Below are positions 15,072-22,433 of a stretch of 22,433 nt of DNA, piece by piece; the stretch's first letter is position 1, and each line of letters begins with the position of its first letter. The DNA comes from Sulfitobacter sp. GTDB taxonomy: Bacteria; Pseudomonadota; Alphaproteobacteria; Rhodobacterales; Rhodobacteraceae. Both the position numbers and the translations under genes were made by a program. The notes beneath the pieces were generated by a model that had not been told where the DNA came from, made no database searches, and was given only the letters and a program-made list of their open reading frames with translations. The stretch covers positions 1 through 22,433 of the forward strand of contig JAGXHD010000114.1 of NCBI GenBank assembly GCA_024636395.1. The letters run 5' to 3'.

Positions 15072-15934
15072 GAGGAGCTTTCCTTCTGCGAGCAGGCGCG
15101 GGCAAAGGCGAGCAGATCGGCGTTGAAGGCGTCAGTTTCCTCCCAAAAAGGGGCGTGGCCGCTGAGAGCGTACTCGATGCCGTGCCCGTTCGGCAGCGCG
15201 TCCACGGTTTGCTGCGGCATGGGCGCCACTGCAAGACGCTCATGCACGCCCCATTGCACCAGCGCGGGCACGGTGGTTTTTGCCAGATCAGGCCGGTAAT
15301 CCTCGTGACGCTTGCGGGCAGCGGCACGCACAGACGGCGGGCAGAGCATATTGAAGCCGGTCATCATGGCCAGATCATCGGCATCCGGGGGCGTGGCGAA
15401 ACAGGCCTTCAGGAAGGCCAGCGTTGCGGCAAGGTTCGCGCCAAGCTCGTCTGCGTACATGTCCGTGGCGCGCACGGCTGTATCATTCTCGCGCCGCTCC
15501 AACGCCTCGACCGGGCTATGGCGGCCCGTGGCGCCGGAAGATCCGATGAGGCTGAAGCCGGAAATGGCGCCGTCACCGTGGACGCGCAGATAGTCCTGAA
15601 CGACCCATCCGCCCATGGACCAGCCGATGAGCAGGGGCTTTTGCAGCGCCAGCTCCTCGATGATCGCGTGGACATCGGCAGCCCAGGGCGCGGAATTATC
15701 GTAGTGCTCCGCCCCTGTGGGCTTGCCCGACAGGCCGTGTCCGCGCAGATCGGGCACGATCAGACGGCAAGCGTCCGCCAGTGGTCCGGCGAACTGGCGG
15801 GTCCAGCTTTGATGCGACTGCGACCAGCCGTGGATGAGCATCACGGGTATGCCTTCGGCGTTGCCGTATTCCGGCACATGCAGCGCGACGCCGCCCCCGC
15901 CTGTGATCGTATGTATCTGGCGCGGGGCGATCAT
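15068..15934 (-). CDS. alpha/beta hydrolase inserted between soeA and soeB
   Basis: This 288-residue protein has a complete alpha/beta-hydrolase fold: oxyanion-hole region LIHGWSQSHQSW, strand-turn PDLRGHGLSGKP, nucleophile elbow G-W-S106-M-G-G, and catalytic His260 in SGHAPFWEE. Where the acid normally sits (GDxDxxVP), the sequence reads WGVHERLAVAP, so Glu232 may replace Asp. Substrate is unknown; esterase, epoxide hydrolase, lactonase or thioesterase are all possible. There is no signal peptide, so it is cytoplasmic. The ATG at 15934 overlaps the soeA stop and its own TGA overlaps the soeB start, both as ATGA. The longer frame to 16063 reads inside soeA and is rejected. Confidence 0.9.
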   Translation of the reverse strand: MIAPRQIHTITGGGGVALHVPEYGNAEGIPVMLIHGWSQSHQSWTRQFAGPLADACRLIVPDLRGHGLSGKPTGAEHYDNSAPWAADVHAIIEELALQKPLLIGWSMGGWVVQDYLRVHGDGAISGFSLIGSSGATGRHSPVEALERRENDTAVRATDMYADELGANLAATLAFLKACFATPPDADDLAMMTGFNMLCPPSVRAAARKRHEDYRPDLAKTTVPALVQWGVHERLAVAPMPQQTVDALPNGHGIEYALSGHAPFWEETDAFNADLLAFARACSQKESSS

Positions 15935-18771
15935 GTGCCGACCTTCCATTTGAGGTGAGCCGGGCCTTTGCCGACGGGGGATTTGATCGCGGGCATCGCC
16001 GGGCGGGCCTGCGCATCGGCGGGTGCCTCCACCTTGCGAACCGCGACCTTGAGATCGAACCATGCTGCCTGCCCGGTGATCGGATCGGAGTTCGCCCAGC
16101 GCAAGCCGTCGCCTTTGGGCGGGAGCAGCTCATGAATGAGGTGATTGAGCAGGAAGCCCTTGGTCGCCTCCGGAGCATTCTCGTCGAGCGCCCAGGCCCC
16201 CTTGCGTTTTCCGATGGCATTCCAGGTCCAGATCGTATTGGCGTTGAGCGCGGCCATTTCCATCACGGGTACGGTGATGGTCCCGTGGGGCGAGGTGATC
16301 TCGGCCCAGTCGCCATCCCTCAGCCCGTGCGCGCGCATGAGGGGGCTGGGAAAATACATCGGGTTGCGGCCATGCAGCTGCCGTAGCCATGCGTTCTGGC
16401 TGCCCCAGGAGTGATACATCGCCATCGGGCGCTGGGTCAGCGCGGTGATGGTGAAGCCCTCGTTGCCCTGCTGGTCGGTCTCGTACCAGATCGGAAGCGG
16501 CGACATTTTTTCGCGTATGCGTTGGCGCAAGTAATCCGGTGGCTGGCGCTTGCCGTGGCCTTCGGCGGCCAGCTGGAATTTGCGCATCGGTTCTGAATAG
16601 AGGGTAAAGAGGTAGGGTTGGGGGCTGTCGTAGAGGCCCATTTTTACCGCCCAATCCTGATAGGCGGCATTCCATGGCTTGTAGTAGTTCGCGCCTGCGG
16701 GGATGTGCTCTATGTAAAATCCACCGTTGGCGATATAGTTTTCGAGCTGATTTTCATTCGCGTCACCGCGCCCGCCTTGCAGGCCATGCGCGCCCACGCG
16801 CCAGCCGGCCAGCGGGCCCACGCCCGGACGGCGCTCGTGATTGACGATGTAATCAGCGTAATCGGCATACTTCTGGGAGCCGTCCTGATTGGTGAAAGCA
16901 GGCAGGCCAAGGCGCGCACCCAGATCACACAGGGCGGACTGGAAGCCTTTGACGTCGCGGTCAGGCTCCACCACAGGCCAGCGGATCGCATCGGCTACGG
17001 CACCTGCCTCACAGATCGGGCGGTCGAGCAGCGAGATGCAATCATACCGCTCCAGATAGGTCGTGTCGGGCAGGATCAGATCGGCATAGGCGACCATCTC
17101 GGAGCTGTAAGCATCCGAATAGATGATACGGGGGATGACATATTCGCCGTTTTCGTCGCGGTCGGTGAGCATGTCCTGCACGCCGGTCGTGTTCATCGAT
17201 GAGTTCCACGACATGTTCGCCATATACATGAACAATGTGTCGATCTTGTAGGGATCGCCCGCGTGTGCGTTCGAGATCACCATGTGCATCAGCCCATGGG
17301 CTGACATGGGGTTTTCCCAAGTGAACGCCTTGTCGATGCGGGCGGGGGTGCCGTCCTCCTTAAGCGCCAGATCGTCTGGGCCGTGGACAAAACCCAAATG
17401 CGGGCCATCCAGTGGTGCGCCGGGGGTGACCTTGCAATGGGGCTTGGGGTGCGCTGTGGCGGGTTTGGGATAGGGCGGGTTGAATCGGAACCCGCCGGGC
17501 ACTTCGACCGTCCCCAGGATGATTTGCAGCGTATGCAGCGCGCGGCAGGTCTGGAAACCATTGGCGTGCGCTGAAATTCCGCGCATGGCGTGAAACGAGA
17601 CGGGGCGGCCCGTCATTGTGGTGTGATGCTCGCCGCGGAAATCGGTCCATTCATGCTTGAGCTCGAAGGATTCCTCGAACGCCACGCGCGCAAGCTCCGC
17701 TGCCAGCGCACGGATGCGTCCCGCCGAAATCCCGCAACGCTCGGCTATGGCCTCTGGCGCGTACTGCTGGTCCAGATACATCTCGGCCATCCGGTGAAAC
17801 ACAGGGCGATGGGTGACGCCCGCCACGCGCAGTGTTGCGGCCAGATTGGGTTTGACCCCCTTCTGATCAAAGGGTGCAGGCTTGCCCGTGGTGCGGTCGA
17901 CGACCAGCTCCTTGCCCTGTGCATCGCGCATTTTCAGGCCGAAATCGGGGGATTTCTCGTCGCAATTGATCAGCACGGCTGCATCGGTGTAGTGCGCGAG
18001 ATAGTGCAGATCTATCTTGCCTGCCTGCATCAGGCAGTGGATCATCGACAGGATGAACAAACCGTCGGTGCCGGGCGTGATGCCGACCCAATCATCCGCG
18101 ACGGCGTTATAGCCGGTGCGGATCGGGTTTACCCCGATCACCCGCGCGCCGCGCTGCTTGATCTTGCCGATGCCCATTTTGATCGGATTGCTGTCGTGGT
18201 CCTCCGCCACGCCAAAAAGCATGAAGAGTTTGGTGTGGTCCCAATCGGGCTGGCCGAACTCCCAGAACGCCCCGCCCATCGTGTAGATGCCTGCCGCGGC
18301 CATGTTGACCGAACAGAATCCGCCGTGCGCCGCGTAGTTGGGCGTGCCAAAGGATTGCGCCCACAGCGAGGTAAAGCTCTGCGACTGGTCACGGCCGGTG
18401 AAAAACGCAAGTTTGGAGGGGTCTGTCTCGCGGATGGGGCGCAGCCAGCTTTCGGCGATGCTGTAGGCCTCTTCCCAACTGATCTTCTCGAACTCGCCCG
18501 AGCCGCGCGGCCCCACACGCTTCATCGGCGCGCTAAGGCGGGAGGGCGCATTGTGCTGCATGATCCCGGCGGATCCCTTCGCGCAAAGAACGCCCTTATT
18601 GACCGGATGATCGCGGTTTCCCTCGATATAGGCGACTTTGAGATCGCCGAGCGGGTCTTTCTTCATGTGTACGTCGATGCCGCAGCGGCAGGCGCACATA
18701 TAGCAGGTCGTTTTGCGGATTTCGTCGGAAACCTTTGGGCTGAGGTCCAGCGCGGGCTGTTTGTGGGTCAT
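15931..18771 (-). CDS. soeA: sulfite dehydrogenase molybdopterin subunit SoeA
   Basis: This 946-residue molybdopterin-guanine-dinucleotide oxidoreductase is the likely catalytic subunit of cytoplasmic SoeABC, which oxidises sulfite to sulfate. The N-terminus binds a [4Fe-4S] cluster through C23-x2-C26-x3-C30 and C63 in GVLCAKGS. Cys153 in GGFCSVNMAAAG is at the place of the molybdenum ligand, as in the PsrA/PhsA branch. There is no twin-arginine signal before the cluster, so the enzyme stays in the cytoplasm, where Xsc releases sulfite. GAGAGGA lies five bases before the ATG. The gap to ackA is 30 bp. A thiosulfate or polysulfide reductase is the main alternative, but the xsc context favours sulfite oxidation. 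Confidence 0.9.
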   Translation of the reverse strand: MTHKQPALDLSPKVSDEIRKTTCYMCACRCGIDVHMKKDPLGDLKVAYIEGNRDHPVNKGVLCAKGSAGIMQHNAPSRLSAPMKRVGPRGSGEFEKISWEEAYSIAESWLRPIRETDPSKLAFFTGRDQSQSFTSLWAQSFGTPNYAAHGGFCSVNMAAAGIYTMGGAFWEFGQPDWDHTKLFMLFGVAEDHDSNPIKMGIGKIKQRGARVIGVNPIRTGYNAVADDWVGITPGTDGLFILSMIHCLMQAGKIDLHYLAHYTDAAVLINCDEKSPDFGLKMRDAQGKELVVDRTTGKPAPFDQKGVKPNLAATLRVAGVTHRPVFHRMAEMYLDQQYAPEAIAERCGISAGRIRALAAELARVAFEESFELKHEWTDFRGEHHTTMTGRPVSFHAMRGISAHANGFQTCRALHTLQIILGTVEVPGGFRFNPPYPKPATAHPKPHCKVTPGAPLDGPHLGFVHGPDDLALKEDGTPARIDKAFTWENPMSAHGLMHMVISNAHAGDPYKIDTLFMYMANMSWNSSMNTTGVQDMLTDRDENGEYVIPRIIYSDAYSSEMVAYADLILPDTTYLERYDCISLLDRPICEAGAVADAIRWPVVEPDRDVKGFQSALCDLGARLGLPAFTNQDGSQKYADYADYIVNHERRPGVGPLAGWRVGAHGLQGGRGDANENQLENYIANGGFYIEHIPAGANYYKPWNAAYQDWAVKMGLYDSPQPYLFTLYSEPMRKFQLAAEGHGKRQPPDYLRQRIREKMSPLPIWYETDQQGNEGFTITALTQRPMAMYHSWGSQNAWLRQLHGRNPMYFPSPLMRAHGLRDGDWAEITSPHGTITVPVMEMAALNANTIWTWNAIGKRKGAWALDENAPEATKGFLLNHLIHELLPPKGDGLRWANSDPITGQAAWFDLKVAVRKVEAPADAQARPAMPAIKSPVGKGPAHLKWKVGT

Positions 18772-18801
18772 TATGATCCTCTCGTGTGGCGCAGCCGCCT
18801 A

Positions 18802-19884
18802 TTACGTCTCAAGCAGGGTTTGCGCCTCACGGGCGATTTGCAGCTCTTCGCGGGCAGGCACGATATAATCGGGAAAATTTCCCGCCCATCTGAGCAGTTC
18901 GAGGATGCGGTTCCGTATCATACCGGAATTTTCGCCAATCCCGCCGGTAAAGGCAACAGCGTCCAGTCCACCCATAGCAGAAATCATCGAGCCTGCCTGA
19001 CGGCTGATCCAGTAGCAAAAATGCTCGATTGCGAGATTCGCCTGCGGCGTGTTTGCAGCCTCCAGAGTGCGCATATCACTGCTGAGACCAGACAGACCCA
19101 GCAGGCCGGACTGTTGGTGAAGCAGATGGTCCGCCGCTTCGAGCCCGCGCGCGCCGACCAAGCGCAGGACGGCGCCTGCGTCTATCTCGCCCGCGCGGGT
19201 GCCCATGGTCAGACCGCCGAGCGGCGAATAGCCCATCGTCGTTGCGACCGATTGCCCTCCCAGAATGGCGCAGAGAGACGCGCCATTGCCCATATGCATG
19301 GCCAGCAGACGCTGGGGTAAGGTGTGGCTCTGCTCGGGCAGGCTGCGGACCAGCGATGCATAGCTTGTCCCGTGAAATCCGTACCGCCGCAGGCCGGGAA
19401 GGTCTGGCAGATCGGGGAGGGCATAGCGGCGCGCCACGTCCGGTATGGTCGCGTGAAAGGCGGTGTCGAAGCTGGCGCATTGGGGCAGGTCCGGCGCGAG
19501 GGCGGCCAGCGCGTCTATTGCGGCCAGATGATGCGGATTGTGCAAAGGGGCCAGCGGGACGCAATCCGCGATCGCGGCGCGTACTCCCGGTGTGATCCGC
19601 TGTGCGGTGGTCAGGCTGGTGCCGCCGTGCACGATGCGGTGCGCAACACAGTGCAGATCGGTCAAAGCTATGCCTTGGGCTTGCAGTGCATCGAAAAGGG
19701 CTGTGAGGGCCGTGGCGTGGTCAGGCAGGGGCATCGGGCGCTTTTGCGCGCCGACACGGATCTCCCCTGCGCTGCCCACGCCCGTCGCTTCGATCCTTAG
19801 AAGCTCCGACAGCGCCCCATCGAAGAGCGCTGCCTTGATCGACGATGAACCGGCGTTCATCACCAAAATGGGGGCTTGCGCCAA
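18802..19884 (-). CDS. ackA: acetate kinase
   Basis: This 360-residue enzyme interconverts acetyl phosphate + ADP and acetate + ATP. Family motifs are present: MNAGSSSIKAALFD, R83 in HRIVHGG, D140 in SFDTAFH, RRYGFHGTSY, HMGNGASL, R230 in GTRAGEIDAG, FTGGIGENS, and the C-terminal E-E-L-x-I-A pair E346/E347. It is about 40 residues shorter than E. coli AckA, yet has the catalytic residues. The start is a rare TTG at 19884, four bases after the xsc stop; AGGTGG inside the last xsc codons is nine bases upstream. GTG or ATG starts seven or eight codons later would cut the conserved first strand. Next to xsc it would consume the acetyl phosphate that Xsc makes and yield ATP. Confidence 0.93.
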   Translation of the reverse strand: MAQAPILVMNAGSSSIKAALFDGALSELLRIEATGVGSAGEIRVGAQKRPMPLPDHATALTALFDALQAQGIALTDLHCVAHRIVHGGTSLTTAQRITPGVRAAIADCVPLAPLHNPHHLAAIDALAALAPDLPQCASFDTAFHATIPDVARRYALPDLPDLPGLRRYGFHGTSYASLVRSLPEQSHTLPQRLLAMHMGNGASLCAILGGQSVATTMGYSPLGGLTMGTRAGEIDAGAVLRLVGARGLEAADHLLHQQSGLLGLSGLSSDMRTLEAANTPQANLAIEHFCYWISRQAGSMISAMGGLDAVAFTGGIGENSGMIRNRILELLRWAGNFPDYIVPAREELQIAREAQTLLET

Positions 19885-19888
19885 GGGC

Positions 19889-21667
19889 TCAGACCACCTG
19901 TTCGCGCATGTCGGCCGCGTCGATGCCCGCCACTTGTACAGGCTGTTTCATCGCGTCGCGGCGGAATGGATCGCCCAGCTCCTGATTGATCATCGCTTCG
20001 ATCAGGGTGGTCTTGCCATGGTTCATCTGGTCGTCCAGCGCCTTGGCGAGTGCAACTGTCAGCTCCTCCTGCGTCCGGGCCACCACCCCCTGCAAGCCGC
20101 AGGCCTGCGCGATGCCCGCGTAGGACACCTGCTCGTCCAGCTCGGTGCCCACGAAGTTGTCGTCGAACCAGAGCGTCGAGTTGCGCTTTTCCGCGCCCCA
20201 CTGATAGTTGCGGAACACGATCTGGGTGATCGCGGGCCAGTCGCCGCGACCGATCGCGGTCAGCTCGTTCACGGCGATGCCGAAGGCGCCATCGCCTGCA
20301 AAGCCCACGACAGGCACATCAGGCTGGCCGATCTTGGCGCCGACGATGGCCGGCAGGCCATAGCCACAGGGCCCGAAAAGGCCCGGTGCCAGATATTTGC
20401 GACCCGCGTTAAACGAGGGATAAGCGTTACCGATGGCGCAGTTATTGCCGATGTCGGAGCTGATGATCGCCTCGACCGGGAGTGCCGATTGGATCGCGCG
20501 CCACGCCATGCGCGGGCTCATCCAATCTGGCTTGGCCGCGCGGGCGCGCACGTTCCAGTCGGTGCCGGGATCGTCCTGCTCGTCCGTCATGGAGGTGAGC
20601 TCTTGGGCCCAGGCGGATTTGGTCTGGGCGATGAGGGCGGTGCGGTCCTTGCGGCCTGCGTCGCCTGCTGTTGCGGTCAGTTTGGCGGTGATCGCGGAGG
20701 CGACCTTTGCCGCGTCCCCGACGATGCCGACAGTAACCTTTTTGGTGAGGCCGATTCGGTCGGCGTTGATATCGACCTGAATGATCTTGGCGTCGCGGGG
20801 CCAGTAATCGATACCGTAGCCGGGCAGGGTCGAGAAGGGGTTGAGACGGGTGCCGAGGCAGAGCACGACGTCCGCTTTGGAGATCAGCTCCATCCCGGCT
20901 TTGGAGCCGTTGTAGCCCAGCGGGCCTGCGAAAAGCGGGTGGTTACCGGGGAAGGCGTCGTTGTGCTGGTAGCCGACGCAGACTGGCGCATCCAGACGCT
21001 CGGCGAGGATCCGGGAGGCTTCAATGCCCCCTTGGGCGAGGACCACACCAGCGCCATTCAGGATTACCGGAAACTTGGCCTCCGAGAGCATCTCAGCGGC
21101 CTTCGCCACAGCGTTCTCGCCGCCTTGCGGCACTTCGAATTCCACGACCTCGGGGATTTCGATATCGATCACTTGTGTCCAGAAATCGCGGGGCACGTTG
21201 ATTTGCGCAGGGCCTGATGCACGTTTGGCCTGCATGATCACACGGTTCAACGTTTCGGCGATGCGCGAGGGATCGCGGACCTCCTCTTGATAGGCAACGC
21301 AATCGGCGAAGAGGTTCATCTGCTCCATCTCCTGAAAGCCGCCCTGACCGATTGTCTTGTTGGCGGCCTGCGGGGTCACGAGGAGAAGGGGCGTGTGGTT
21401 CCAATAGGCGGTTTTGACGGCGGTGACGAAATTGGTGATGCCGGGACCGTTTTGCGCGATCATCATCGACATCTTGCCGGTCGCGCGGGTGTACCCGTCC
21501 GACATCATGCCGGCGGAGCCTTCATGGGCGCAGTCCCAGAATTTGATGCCTGCTTTGGGAAATATATCGGAGATCGGCATCATTGCAGAGCCGATGATCC
21601 CGAAAGCATGCTGGATGCCATGACGCTGGAGCGTTTTTACGAAAGCTTCTTCTGTGGTCATCTTCAT
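19889..21667 (-). CDS. xsc: sulfoacetaldehyde acetyltransferase
   Basis: This 592-residue thiamine-diphosphate enzyme converts sulfoacetaldehyde plus phosphate to acetyl phosphate and sulfite, the desulfonation step of taurine, isethionate and related C2-sulfonate use. The N-terminal TPP-activating Glu49 lies in WDCAHEGSAGMMSDGYTRA, and the Mg/TPP motif is GFAGDGAFGIAVNELTAIGR around residues 453-475. Length and the N-terminal MTTEEAFVKTLQRHGI match Xsc and not acetolactate synthase. The ATG at 21667 has GAGGAA eight to nine bases upstream; an alternative ATG is two codons later. It follows tauR by 88 bp on the same strand and is the first gene of the xsc-ackA-soe run. Confidence 0.95.
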   Translation of the reverse strand: MKMTTEEAFVKTLQRHGIQHAFGIIGSAMMPISDIFPKAGIKFWDCAHEGSAGMMSDGYTRATGKMSMMIAQNGPGITNFVTAVKTAYWNHTPLLLVTPQAANKTIGQGGFQEMEQMNLFADCVAYQEEVRDPSRIAETLNRVIMQAKRASGPAQINVPRDFWTQVIDIEIPEVVEFEVPQGGENAVAKAAEMLSEAKFPVILNGAGVVLAQGGIEASRILAERLDAPVCVGYQHNDAFPGNHPLFAGPLGYNGSKAGMELISKADVVLCLGTRLNPFSTLPGYGIDYWPRDAKIIQVDINADRIGLTKKVTVGIVGDAAKVASAITAKLTATAGDAGRKDRTALIAQTKSAWAQELTSMTDEQDDPGTDWNVRARAAKPDWMSPRMAWRAIQSALPVEAIISSDIGNNCAIGNAYPSFNAGRKYLAPGLFGPCGYGLPAIVGAKIGQPDVPVVGFAGDGAFGIAVNELTAIGRGDWPAITQIVFRNYQWGAEKRNSTLWFDDNFVGTELDEQVSYAGIAQACGLQGVVARTQEELTVALAKALDDQMNHGKTTLIEAMINQELGDPFRRDAMKQPVQVAGIDAADMREQVV

Positions 21668-21701
21668 AGCGGGAATTCCTCAAGACTGGGTGAAGGCGAA
21701 T

Positions 21702-21740
21702 CTGGATTTGTCAGTCAATTTACGGGGTTGGACGTTTCAG
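21702..21740. promoter_or_regulatory. imperfect direct repeat, candidate TauR operator for xsc
   Basis: Two similar 13-mers on the plus strand start 26 bp apart: CTGGATTTGTCAG (21702-21714) and TTGGACGTTTCAG (21728-21740). They share TGGA--T-TCAG. Both lie in the 88-bp tauR-xsc gap. MocR/TauR regulators bind direct repeats, and from memory the R. capsulatus TauR repeat is CTGGACYTAA; the copies match it at 7 and 6 of 10 places. On the minus strand a TTGACT -35-like hexamer lies between them (complement of AGTCAA, 21713-21718), but I see no convincing -10. Confidence 0.5.
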
Positions 21741-21755
21741 AGTTAGGGCCAGTTG

Positions 21756-22433
21756 TTACGCTGGGGTATGACCAGCTTTAGTCATCACGTCAATTTCGGA
21801 TGCAAGCGCTCGCAGGCCATCGGGGATGCGGTTTGCGGGAATGGAGGAATAACCGAGGCGGTAGAAATTGCGGGGCTGGTTTTCGGCGCCGAAAGAGGAG
21901 TGGCCTGGTTCGATCAGTACGCCGCTGCTGCGTAGGCGTGCGGCGAGGATCTTCGTGTCGATTCCGTCCGGTGCGCGCATCCAGAACGACGAGCCGCCGT
22001 GCGCGCCCTGGCCGGCGACGTCCAGACCATAGCGCGCAATGCCTTCTTCCATGCTCTGTCGCCGCTCGTGCAGCGCGTTGCCCATGCGGCGCACCAGCGC
22101 GTCATAATGGCCGAGCGAGAGGAAATAGGATGCGGTGCGCTGGATATGGCCGGGGGGATGGCGCAGTACGCTGGCGCGCAGGGCGCGGGCCTCGCGGATG
22201 AACGGCTCTGACCCCACCAGATAACCAAGCCTAAGGCCGGGAAAGAGCGATTTGGAGAAGCTGCCCACATAGATTACGCGCCCGTCGGTATCGAGCGATT
22301 TGAGTGCGGGGGAGGGCGCGCGCAGAAACGACGTCTCAAACTCGTAATCGTCCTCCACAATCAGCGCATCGATCTCGCGTGCGCGGGCCAGCAGAGCGCG
22401 ACGGCGCGCCATGGGCATCGTTGCATTGGTCGG
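21756..22433 (-). CDS. tauR: MocR-type GntR regulator, probable TauR (5' part outside window)
   Basis: This is the C-terminal 225 residues of a MocR-family regulator: a fold-I aminotransferase domain fused, outside the window, to a GntR winged helix. The frame is open to the right edge, with PTNATMPMARRRALL at the boundary, which matches the PLP domain of MocR proteins. The PLP Schiff-base lysine is in YVGSFSKSLFPGLRLGY, and the upstream VEDDYEFE holds the Asp that contacts the PLP ring nitrogen. The DNA-binding part cannot be seen, so TauR is inferred from location directly upstream of xsc, as in Rhodobacterales. It probably senses taurine through PLP and activates xsc and the genes behind it. 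A GabR-like regulator is the alternative. Confidence 0.85.
   Translation of the reverse strand, partial: PTNATMPMARRRALLARAREIDALIVEDDYEFETSFLRAPSPALKSLDTDGRVIYVGSFSKSLFPGLRLGYLVGSEPFIREARALRASVLRHPPGHIQRTASYFLSLGHYDALVRRMGNALHERRQSMEEGIARYGLDVAGQGAHGGSSFWMRAPDGIDTKILAARLRSSGVLIEPGHSSFGAENQPRNFYRLGYSSIPANRIPDGLRALASEIDVMTKAGHTPA

Noticed and set aside
17590..19320. 576-codon open frame on the plus strand opposite soeA and ackA
   Set aside because: It lies antisense to two genes with full catalytic motifs. Its translation is rich in His, Arg and Gly with no recognisable domain, typical of the shadow frame of high-GC genes.
19538..21217. 559-codon open frame on the plus strand opposite ackA and xsc
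   Set aside because: It is antisense to clear ackA and xsc reading frames, has low-complexity composition, and has no motif or ribosome-binding site worth noting.

Overview
The window looks like chromosomal DNA from a high-GC alphaproteobacterium of the Rhodobacteraceae (Roseobacter group). The reasons are gene content (a TauR/Xsc/Soe sulfonate module, an Ada-like AraC/methyltransferase without the N-terminal domain, RppH, DapA beside a soluble lytic transglycosylase), tight gene packing and strong GC bias. I see no rRNA, tRNA, CRISPR array, insertion sequence or phage gene, and no gene-free stretch over 300 bp.

Left part (1-10.7 kb), mostly housekeeping. rppH is followed by a coupled secreted six-cysteine protein of unknown function. 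On the minus strand, nth, a PfkB/adenosine kinase and a GNAT protein form an overlapping three-gene unit, and an Ada-like alkyl-guanine methyltransferase diverges from nth. Next come a glycine-zipper/OmpA lipoprotein with the only clear Rho-independent terminator, then an FMN reductase. A divergent pair follows: a MnmC(o)-like FAD oxidoreductase with a coupled VOC protein on one side, and mnmD with a coupled DMT-family permease on the other. The two MnmC activities that are fused in enterobacteria appear split here. A soluble lytic transglycosylase closes this part.

Middle (10.8-13 kb): dapA, then an M20 amidohydrolase, both on the plus strand.

Right part (12.96-22.43 kb, all minus strand) is the most interesting region. 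It reads in the order tauR (5' end outside the window), xsc, ackA, soeA, an alpha/beta hydrolase, soeB, soeC and a second GNAT gene. Every junction from xsc onward is an overlap or a gap of at most 30 bp. Xsc splits sulfoacetaldehyde with phosphate into acetyl phosphate and sulfite. AckA would turn acetyl phosphate into acetate plus ATP. SoeABC would oxidise the toxic sulfite to sulfate in the cytoplasm and pass electrons to quinone. The module therefore couples sulfonate carbon use, substrate-level ATP formation and sulfite detoxification. Three unusual points are ackA where I recall pta in relatives, an alpha/beta hydrolase inserted between soeA and soeB with ATGA overlaps on both sides, and a GNAT gene coupled to soeC. 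The 88-bp tauR-xsc gap holds an imperfect direct repeat that is a good TauR operator candidate. No taurine transporter, Tpa or taurine dehydrogenase gene is in the window; these may lie beyond the right edge.
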